Under the pieces are notes generated by a model. That model did no database searches. It was not told where the DNA came from and saw nothing but the letters and a program-made list of their open reading frames with translations. Positions 54,715 through 61,876 of a stretch of DNA of 64,000 bases are shown here, piece by piece (position 1 is the first letter of the stretch; every line of letters begins with the position of its first letter). The stretch covers positions 40,385-104,384 of the forward strand of contig CAJWQX010000001.1 in NCBI GenBank assembly GCA_913045265.1. Reading direction: 5' to 3'. Origin of the DNA: UBA11889 sp002313255. Lineage in GTDB: Bacteria; Pseudomonadota; Gammaproteobacteria; Pseudomonadales; Azotimanducaceae. Both the position numbers and the translations under genes were made by a program.

Positions 54715-55362
54715 ATGATTAAACAGGTGAGTTTCTTCCAAAGGCGAAAAGATCTTAGTCCGGAAGACTTTCGCGAATATTGGCGTACCAAACACGCCGA
54801 CGTCGTCCGCCATTTAAATGGACTCGTACGGTACGTGCAAAATCACGGACTCGACTCGAGTTCCGGATTCGACGGCATCGCCGAAGTTTGGTTCGAAGAT
54901 ATGGAGTCGATGCGAGCCAACGTTGACACCCCGGAATTAGAAGCCATACGTAAAGATGAAGAGAACTTTATCGATTCGAGCACCATGGGCATGATTCTTA
55001 CCAATGAATATGTAATTAAGGAAACCGAGCCAGTTGTTGTGGGTCAAAAACTGATGGCATTGGTAAACCGCTTGGAGCACAACGATTCAGCAACGTTTCA
55101 TTCGATTTATCGAGACCAATTAGGACCTTTAGTCGCCGCCGTTCCTGGAATCAACCGTTACGTTCAAGCCCATACCCGACCCGGCATCTATAAAACCAAC
55201 CGTCTGCCGCCCTACGACGCCGTCGCTTCGCTTTGGTTTGCCGAAATTGACGCGCTCGTCTCGTCGCCAGAAATGCAGGCCGTGAGAGAAGTTGAACACA
55301 CCCTTCTCGATCTAGATCGCACCCGAATCGGCGTCGTTGAAGAGATCGAAATCGCTCTTTAG
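54715..55362 (+). CDS. Tandem EthD-domain protein
   Basis: 215 residues made of two EthD-type dimeric alpha/beta-barrel modules: M-I-K-Q-V-S-F-F-Q-R-R ... Y-W-R-T-K-H-A-D-V-V near the N-terminus and K-L-M-A-L-V-N-R-L ... Y-R-D-Q-L-G-P-L-V-A in the second half. Family members act in hydroxylated-aromatic or ether degradation. The two modules differ in detail, so fusion of paralogues is likely. It is followed by the PhoPQ-related gene after 26 bp. Confidence 0.78.
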   Translation: MIKQVSFFQRRKDLSPEDFREYWRTKHADVVRHLNGLVRYVQNHGLDSSSGFDGIAEVWFEDMESMRANVDTPELEAIRKDEENFIDSSTMGMILTNEYVIKETEPVVVGQKLMALVNRLEHNDSATFHSIYRDQLGPLVAAVPGINRYVQAHTRPGIYKTNRLPPYDAVASLWFAEIDALVSSPEMQAVREVEHTLLDLDRTRIGVVEEIEIAL

Positions 55363-55388
55363 ATTTAACCAAACTGGCAGCACAGAAC

Positions 55389-56843
55389 ATGCAGCAACAT
55401 CTCAGTGATATCTCCAGAGGAACGCTCGTACTGGCGATTGCCTTCGCGACTTTCTCCCATAGCGAAACGCCGCCGGAAGTCGCCGATCAATCGCTGTCAC
55501 GATTTGAAAACGCGCTCGCTGAATACGTCCACAAAAAGGATCCCGCCTATCGCTACGATCTTCGCCAGACAATTTCGGGTAACGGGTTCACCGAGTACGT
55601 CATCGAGCTCGTTTCTCAGAATTTTCTTACCCTGGCCGACGTTGATCGAACCGAGTGGCGCCACTGGCTTGTCGTCGTAAAACCTGACGTCATCCGTCAC
55701 AAAACAGCTTTGGTCTACGTGGGTGGCGGCAGTAACCGCGACGATTCACCTCGCAGTGCAAGGGACGAATTCGTTTCCATCGCCGTTACGACGGGTTCGG
55801 TCGTTGCTGAGTTGCGCATGGTTCCGAACCAGCCACTTCGTTTCGCCGGAGAAAACGAACGTCGATTCGAAGACAGTCTTATTGCATATACCTGGGACAA
55901 GTTTTATCGCACCGGCGACGTTCGCTGGCCAATGCGGATGGCGATGACGAAAAGCGTAAAAGCCGCCATGGACGCTTTGCAGGAATTCATTCCTGACGTC
56001 TCAAGCGGCCACACCCTTTCCGATTTCGTAGTCACGGGAGCATCGAAAAGGGGCTGGACGACCTGGACGATCGCCGCAGTCGATCAACGTGTCCGCGCAA
56101 TCATTCCAATCGTGATCGATATGCTGAACCTCGTACCGTCCTTCAAACACCATTGGCGGGCTTACGGCTTCTGGGCCCCGGCGATCGACGACTATGTCGA
56201 TCAAAACATCATGGCCTGGATGGGTTCCCCGGAGGAACTGGCCCTTCATAAAGTCGTCGAACCATACACGTACCGACAACGCCTCACCCTACCCAAGCTC
56301 ATCATCAATGCAACAGGCGACGAGTTTTTTCTACCGACTTCATCGCAGTTCTACTTCGACAAGTTGTTAGGAGAGAAGCACCTCCGCTATGTACCCAACT
56401 CGCGACATAATCTGAGCCGTACCGATGCCATGCAAACCCTACTCGCGTATTACCATAGCGTCCTCAGTGACAGACCACGACCCCGTTTCGAATGGTCTTT
56501 CGAGGCCGACGGATCGATCCTTGTCGAATGTGACGAACCTCCAGTTGTGGCGACGATCTGGTCGGCGGTCAACCCAACAAACCGCGACTTTCGCGTCGAC
56601 AGTATCGGGAGATCGTGGACTGCCGAAGTGGTGGAGCCCGTCAAGGAAGGGGTCTATCGAGCCCACGTCACAACCCCCGAGAGCGGTTGGAAGGCTTTCT
56701 TGGTTGAATTGACTTATTCAACGTCCATCGGAGTCCCGATGAAGCTAACGACCGCAGTCCGGGTCCTTCCCGACACACTGCCCCACAACTACATCGCGCC
56801 CGAGTGGCCCGATGAGGGTTTCATTCGTAGCAAACAACAATGA
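55389..56843 (+). CDS. PhoPQ-activated pathogenicity-related family protein
   Basis: 484 residues with a likely signal sequence (residues 9-25). The sequence matches the PhoPQ-related alpha/beta hydrolase family: V-V-V-K-P-D-V near 95, V-V-T-G-A-S-K-R-G-W-T-T-W (nucleophile-elbow-like) near 218, H-H-W-R-A-Y-G-F-W-A, and I-N-A-T-G-D-E-F-F near 307. Members are secreted and related to carboxylesterases. No regulatory link to PhoPQ can be read from the sequence. Substrate unknown. Confidence 0.85.
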   Translation: MQQHLSDISRGTLVLAIAFATFSHSETPPEVADQSLSRFENALAEYVHKKDPAYRYDLRQTISGNGFTEYVIELVSQNFLTLADVDRTEWRHWLVVVKPDVIRHKTALVYVGGGSNRDDSPRSARDEFVSIAVTTGSVVAELRMVPNQPLRFAGENERRFEDSLIAYTWDKFYRTGDVRWPMRMAMTKSVKAAMDALQEFIPDVSSGHTLSDFVVTGASKRGWTTWTIAAVDQRVRAIIPIVIDMLNLVPSFKHHWRAYGFWAPAIDDYVDQNIMAWMGSPEELALHKVVEPYTYRQRLTLPKLIINATGDEFFLPTSSQFYFDKLLGEKHLRYVPNSRHNLSRTDAMQTLLAYYHSVLSDRPRPRFEWSFEADGSILVECDEPPVVATIWSAVNPTNRDFRVDSIGRSWTAEVVEPVKEGVYRAHVTTPESGWKAFLVELTYSTSIGVPMKLTTAVRVLPDTLPHNYIAPEWPDEGFIRSKQQ

Positions 56844-56986
56844 AATACGGTTTCCATTCGCGTCATCGCAGTCCTCGCTCGAGCACAAGCAATTGACCTC
56901 GTTCCTCGGTTTCTTCAGGCATTCCGAAACTAGGGGTACGCTATACTGAAGGTCGAAGCCATTTGGTGTATCGAGGGTCCCTCGCG

Positions 56987-57841
56987 ATGACTCAAGCCTC
57001 GCCCTTCTTGGTTGAGCCTCTTGACGCCAGTTTTGGTGCCGTCGTAACCGACTTAAAACTCACAGAACTTGGTGCCAGGGAATTTGAAAAGCTGTACGAC
57101 ACCTGGCTCGAATACGCGTTATTGATCTTCCCCAGTCAGTTCCTTAACAACGACGAACAAGTCGTTTTTGCAAAACGCTTCGGAAATCTCGAGTTCGATC
57201 TAGCTTCGATCACGAACGTCGATAAAAGCGGCCAGGCGCACTTCGACCCACACGAAGATTGGGTTAAATCCATCAAAGGGAATATGGGTTGGCACTGCGA
57301 CAGCACCTACATGCCAGTTCAGGCGAAAGGCGCAGTATTCACGGCTCATACGGTACCGTCTTCTGGTGGTGAAACGGGCTGGGCTGATATGCGCTCCGCT
57401 TATGACAATCTCGACAAAAAGATCAAAAAGAAAATCTCGGGGTTATCGGCTTATCACTCGCTCTGGTATAGCCAATCCAAACTGGATCACAAGCCAAAGG
57501 TAGGCGCGGGTTACGGTTTCCACGAACTTGATCCCCCACTGAGACCGTTGGTGAAGGTCCATCCCGAAACTGGACGCCGATCGCTCGTGATTGGGCGACA
57601 CGCGTACGGGATTCCAGGCATGGATCCCGAAGAGTCCCAAAAATTTCTTGAGGACTTAGTTGATTTCGCTTGCCAGCCACCGCGTATTTACCACCATACG
57701 TGGACTGCGGGCGATGCCGTCGTTTGGGACAATCGAAGGCTGCTCCATCAGGGCCGGCCTTGGGACATGAAAGAACCGCGGGTCATGTACCACGCCCGTA
57801 TCGCAGGCGATCCCGAAACGGAATTTGCGGCCCACGCGTAG
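56987..57841 (+). CDS. TauD/TfdA-family Fe(II)/2-oxoglutarate dioxygenase
   Basis: 284 residues from ATG 56987, with GAGGG nine bases upstream. The iron motif is H-C-D-S-T-Y-M-P, the distal His in R-R-L-L-H-Q-G-R-P, and a binding arginine in E-P-R-V-M-Y-H-A-R. Ends at H-A-R-I-A-G-D-P-E-T-E-F. Close paralogue of the TauD gene at 3735. It is followed after 86 bp by a PhyH gene, the same TauD-PhyH order as at 3.7-5.8 kb. Confidence 0.9.
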   Translation: MTQASPFLVEPLDASFGAVVTDLKLTELGAREFEKLYDTWLEYALLIFPSQFLNNDEQVVFAKRFGNLEFDLASITNVDKSGQAHFDPHEDWVKSIKGNMGWHCDSTYMPVQAKGAVFTAHTVPSSGGETGWADMRSAYDNLDKKIKKKISGLSAYHSLWYSQSKLDHKPKVGAGYGFHELDPPLRPLVKVHPETGRRSLVIGRHAYGIPGMDPEESQKFLEDLVDFACQPPRIYHHTWTAGDAVVWDNRRLLHQGRPWDMKEPRVMYHARIAGDPETEFAAHA

Positions 57842-57927
57842 GCAATCGGTCTGTGATCAAGGAGGGCCAGCCGTGCCGCTTTTGTAGTAATGTAACTTGC
57901 GCATCAATAATGCGGCGATGAAAAGTC

Positions 57928-58872
57928 ATGGAATTCGGCGACTTCAAAGCTACCGAAGCTTTTAACCCCACCTACCAACGAATCAAGGGGCTTGGGCTCG
58001 AACCCCATATTGTCGACCTCGACGCATATGGTTTTACTGTCATCCCCCCAGAGAAAGTGGCCCCGCCCGATTTTCTAGAACGAATCCGAGAAACCGTTTT
58101 GCGAATCGCGTCCGAGAGAACCGGTATCGAGCTTTCGATTGAAGAGAACGGCAGCGCCGGAGTGTACAAGGGGCAACCTCAGACGGATGGACAATTCCTG
58201 CTCTACTACCTACTGATGGCAGACCCAATCTTCGAGGAATGGGTTATGAACCCCACGTTGACAACCATCGCAACCTATCTCATGCACGGGCAACAGCAGC
58301 TCTCGAGTTTGACCTCATTCATTAAATGGAAAGGCGGAACGTATGGTGAAACGTTGGGTCTCCACAGTGATTCCCCACCCGATCGCGACGGCCGCCTGCC
58401 GCCGTGTTCCGATGTCTGCAATGCCGCCTATTGCCTCACCGACTACACCGAAGACAACGGAGCGATTGCGATGGTGCCGGGGAGTCACCGCTATTGCCGA
58501 ACGCCAAACCCGGGCGAAGCGGTAAAAATTGCAGTGCCCGTAGAAGCAGCGGCCGGTTCGTTGATCGCGTGGCACGGAAATATGTGGCATGGGGCCTATC
58601 CGAAACAAACCGATGGCTTACGTATGAATGTCACCAGTTACATGTGTCACAAGCGACTGAAAACCCAAGAAGCGTACCAATGGCGGGTGACGCAAGAAAT
58701 GTTGGAGCGTAATCCACCCGAATTCGCTCGACTTGTTGGAGCCGACGATCACATGGGTTGGGATGAAAAAGGACCCAACTACTCTCGTGTGTTGAAGTAC
58801 TCAAGTCCGGAAATGAAGAAACGGATGGCAAAGGCGTCGCGCGCACGCTCCAAAACGGCGAAGGCTGGCTAA
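57928..58872 (+). CDS. PhyH-family Fe(II)/2-oxoglutarate dioxygenase
   Basis: 314 residues. Iron motif H-S-D in G-L-H-S-D-S-P-P, P-G-S-H-R-Y loop, distal histidine in G-N-M-W-H-G-A-Y and the 2-oxoglutarate arginine in T-D-G-L-R-M-N. The C-terminus is lysine- and arginine-rich. It is only remotely similar to the PhyH at 4659-5756 even though both follow a TauD gene. Substrate unknown. Confidence 0.88.
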   Translation: MEFGDFKATEAFNPTYQRIKGLGLEPHIVDLDAYGFTVIPPEKVAPPDFLERIRETVLRIASERTGIELSIEENGSAGVYKGQPQTDGQFLLYYLLMADPIFEEWVMNPTLTTIATYLMHGQQQLSSLTSFIKWKGGTYGETLGLHSDSPPDRDGRLPPCSDVCNAAYCLTDYTEDNGAIAMVPGSHRYCRTPNPGEAVKIAVPVEAAAGSLIAWHGNMWHGAYPKQTDGLRMNVTSYMCHKRLKTQEAYQWRVTQEMLERNPPEFARLVGADDHMGWDEKGPNYSRVLKYSSPEMKKRMAKASRARSKTAKAG

Positions 58873-58960
58873 TCACACTCTACATCCTTATGTCGTCGCG
58901 ACGGTTTTCCGTATCCGGTACCCCTACTGCACGGGCAAGTCACCCGCGGTGGACTAACCA

Positions 58961-59767
58961 ATGCCCACCTTAAACCGGATCCGGTTGGAAGCTGTCGAAG
59001 ACGCAGGCGGTGGATGCCTACGACTCGTCTGTGCGCCGGCGTCACTCATTGCTCCAATGCCCGGCCAGTTCTATATGGTGCGAGGGCCATGGGAGGCCGA
59101 TCCCCTGTTACCTCGTCCGTTCTCCATTGCTCGTTTTCGGTCCGTCAAGAATGGGCAGATCCAACTTGAATTTCTCCTTCGAATCATTGGACGTGGCACT
59201 CGGTTATTGGGAACGGCTCGTGCGGGGAGTGAACTCGATGTTCTTGGACCTCTTGGAATCGGATTCGAGCAGCCTCCAGGCGACTCCGCTTGGATGGTTG
59301 CAGGCGGTATTGGAATCGCGCCTTTTCCAGCATTAATAGATGCCATTGCGACGCCTAAAAGGAAGTTGAGTCTACTGGTAGGCGCGCGTACCGAAGCCGA
59401 GATCCCCGGCTTTAACGATTTCGCGGCGAATCTTACCGGTGGCGTCGAAATTGCCACCGACGACGGTTCGGCTGGCTTCGCTGGGACGGTCGTTGATCTC
59501 TTAGCATCGCGCTTGGATCGAGCATCCGATCAAACACCGTCGCAGGTGTATGTCTGTGGACCCCACGCGATGATGGAAGCCGCCGCCGCGGTCTGCATGG
59601 ACGCAGGGATTCCTTGTAGCGTTTCCCTTGAGGCTCCAATGGGTTGCGGTATGGGAACCTGTCGAGGCTGCGTTATCCGAACGTTTCGAAACACGAACTT
59701 CACCATCTGCACGGAAGGACCGGTGACCGACGCTAACGTCATTTGGTCGGAACAAAACTCACAATGA
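58961..59767 (+). CDS. pyrK: Dihydroorotate dehydrogenase electron-transfer subunit PyrK
   Basis: 268 residues. Ferredoxin-reductase-like flavin domain with R-P-F-S-I-A (FAD binding), G-G-I-G-I-A-P-F (NAD binding), and a C-terminal [2Fe-2S] loop C-G-M-G-T-C-R-G-C...C-T-E. This subunit passes electrons from the class 1B PyrD to NAD+. It overlaps the pyrD start by 4 nt (ATGA), so the two are translated together. Confidence 0.93.
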   Translation: MPTLNRIRLEAVEDAGGGCLRLVCAPASLIAPMPGQFYMVRGPWEADPLLPRPFSIARFRSVKNGQIQLEFLLRIIGRGTRLLGTARAGSELDVLGPLGIGFEQPPGDSAWMVAGGIGIAPFPALIDAIATPKRKLSLLVGARTEAEIPGFNDFAANLTGGVEIATDDGSAGFAGTVVDLLASRLDRASDQTPSQVYVCGPHAMMEAAAAVCMDAGIPCSVSLEAPMGCGMGTCRGCVIRTFRNTNFTICTEGPVTDANVIWSEQNSQ

Positions 59768-60681
59768 CCGCAGATCTATCCGTTCGAATTGGCGACTTAA
59801 CCCTTCGCAATCCAATCCTGACTGCCTCTGGTACGTTCGGCTACGCCGCCGAATATGAAACGATGGTGGATTTCAACAAGATTGGAGGGATCATCACAAA
59901 AGGTATTTCACCGGAGCCACGACTCGGCAACCCCCAGCCCCGGATCTGGGAGACCGAGTCAGGGCTTATAAACGCCATCGGTCTCGACAATGTCGGCGTG
60001 GAAGACTTTGAACAATCCAAACTCGACTATTTGCGCAAGATCGAGTGCGCCGTGATCGTGAACTTTTTTGCAGAAAGTGCCGAAGGTTACGCAAAGTTGG
60101 CCCGCACCTTGGGCGCCATGGCGGGCGTCGACGCATTGGAAGCGAACATCTCATGTCCAAACGTTAAAGCGGGCGGTCGCGAATTCGGGGTCGATCCCGT
60201 GGCGGCCGCAGAGGTCACCATTGCATCGCGCGAAGCAACGAATTGCCCACTCATCGTTAAGCTGTCACCAGACGTATCCAATATTGGAGATATCGCATCT
60301 GCCGTCGCAGACGCGGGAGCCGACGCCGTTACCGTCGCAAATTCAATGCCGGCGATGGCAATCGATATTGAAAGCCGCCGACCTAGGCTTTCGTTTGGCA
60401 GGGGCGGACTTACGGGACCTGCCGTACGACCCATCGTGACGCGTCTTGTCTATGAATCGGCTCAAGCAACTGACATACCCGTCATTGCCTCAGGCGGAGC
60501 TTCGAACTGGCGCGACGTTGTCGAATTCTTGCTTGCAGGCGCGAGTGCTGTACAAGCGGGCACGGTAAATTTCGTCAACCCACGAGCAAGCGTCGAGATG
60601 GCGGAGGGACTCGAAACATACTGCCGACAAAGCGGTATCAATTCGCTCACCCAGCTCGTTGGCGCGGTGGACATGCCATGA
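59764..60681 (+). CDS. pyrD: Class 1B dihydroorotate dehydrogenase
   Basis: 305 residues from ATG 59764, overlapping the pyrK stop. FMN barrel with A-S-G-T-F-G-Y, catalytic cysteine in N-I-S-C-P-N-V-K-A-G-G, and G-x-G-G-L-T-G-P-A near the phosphate site. A cysteine base and adjacent pyrK define class 1B, which uses NAD+. It oxidises dihydroorotate to orotate in pyrimidine synthesis. Many proteobacteria instead use the membrane-bound class 2 enzyme. Confidence 0.94.
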   Translation: MTADLSVRIGDLTLRNPILTASGTFGYAAEYETMVDFNKIGGIITKGISPEPRLGNPQPRIWETESGLINAIGLDNVGVEDFEQSKLDYLRKIECAVIVNFFAESAEGYAKLARTLGAMAGVDALEANISCPNVKAGGREFGVDPVAAAEVTIASREATNCPLIVKLSPDVSNIGDIASAVADAGADAVTVANSMPAMAIDIESRRPRLSFGRGGLTGPAVRPIVTRLVYESAQATDIPVIASGGASNWRDVVEFLLAGASAVQAGTVNFVNPRASVEMAEGLETYCRQSGINSLTQLVGAVDMP

Positions 60682-60776
60682 AAGGCACGGCTGTACCGGA
60701 GCCGATCCGGCGCCCTCTGGAACGCAGCTAAGAACCAAGTCCGAGACAAGCGCTTCGGGACACGGACGCGCTAGGT

Positions 60777-61715
60777 TTAAAGGGCGACGACTCCCTTGAT
60801 GTAACCGTCGACGCCGCCTCGAGTAACACCCTGCATGAAGACAGGATAATCAGCGATAGGGATTACGTGAGTCACCAGTGGTCTTAGGTCGATGGTGCCT
60901 TTCTCCAATAAGCGGATCGCAGGCGGGAATGGGTCCCGGTGCTGTGCCGCGGGCGACGAGTTCACAATAGTAAGGGCCTTTCCGTGCCATACACTCGGGT
61001 TGAATCCCGCCGTGTCGCCCTTGATCCATCCGAATAAATTAATCAGCCCTGCCCGTTTGACAATGTCGGCAGCGAGGTCGAGCCCTTGCTGTGAGCCACT
61101 GGTGTCGACGACGACGTCAATGCCGCGACCACGGAGGTCGTTGCGGACGTCGTTAAAGCTATCTGCCGTGACGTTGTGAGCTTCGCCCGCACCCATGTCC
61201 AACGCGAGTTGTAACCGATTTTCATCAATATCGAGGGCAATGATTTGATCTGCACCGACGCCAGCAAGTCCCTGCAGCATCATCAAACCCATGAATCCAC
61301 AACCCACCATGGCTAACCGCTCGCCAGCGCGCAGTCGACAAACATCCATCCCAGTCACAACACACGAAACGGGTTCAACGACCCAGTGCTCGTCCGCTAG
61401 CTCGGAGTCTGGAATCCGATAAAGGCTCCTTGCTCGCGTGTTACGTAACCGCGCAAACCCACCGCCCACGACGCGCTGACCGATCTCGATTCCCTGAACG
61501 CCGGGACCCAGTTTAGAAACATAACCCACCCCTTCGTGCCCTGGCGGGGCTGCAGACGGCGAATCACCACCTGCGCGAAACGTTTGTATATCCCATGCAC
61601 ATATCCCACACGCAGCGACTTCGACTTGGACTTCACCAGGACCGGGGTCATCCACATCGGTGTCGACCAGCTCGGCACCGCCCCCAGCTGTGTACCGTAC
61701 GTTCTTTACTTTCAT
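60777..61715 (-). CDS. Zinc-type alcohol dehydrogenase (MDR), short
   Basis: 312 residues. The zinc site A-C-G-I-C-A-W-D and G-H-E-G-V-G, the Rossmann motif G-C-G-F-M-G-L-M, and NAD-domain sequences are present. The structural-zinc loop with four cysteines is missing (that region reads G-G-G-F-A-R-L-R-N), which explains the length of about 310 instead of 340-350. Likely oxidises a polyol or sugar alcohol. Convergent with pyrD. Confidence 0.85.
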   Translation of the reverse strand: MKVKNVRYTAGGGAELVDTDVDDPGPGEVQVEVAACGICAWDIQTFRAGGDSPSAAPPGHEGVGYVSKLGPGVQGIEIGQRVVGGGFARLRNTRARSLYRIPDSELADEHWVVEPVSCVVTGMDVCRLRAGERLAMVGCGFMGLMMLQGLAGVGADQIIALDIDENRLQLALDMGAGEAHNVTADSFNDVRNDLRGRGIDVVVDTSGSQQGLDLAADIVKRAGLINLFGWIKGDTAGFNPSVWHGKALTIVNSSPAAQHRDPFPPAIRLLEKGTIDLRPLVTHVIPIADYPVFMQGVTRGGVDGYIKGVVAL

Positions 61716-61876
61716 GACCTACCTCTGCGAGCTATACGCGACCCCCATAATTGCCCGGCCACTTCCGTTTTACCACCCATCGTGGTTATGAACTAGGGGA
61801 TCAACGCTGAACCGATTAAACCGTCAGCGGCACCCACTTTCTTCGCTACACGGGTCTTCAGATATCGGACATCCCA

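Noticed and set aside
57858..57885. Leader peptide after AAGGAGGG before the second PhyH pair
   Set aside because: GTG CCG CTT TTG TAG is only four codons and nothing else supports a leader.
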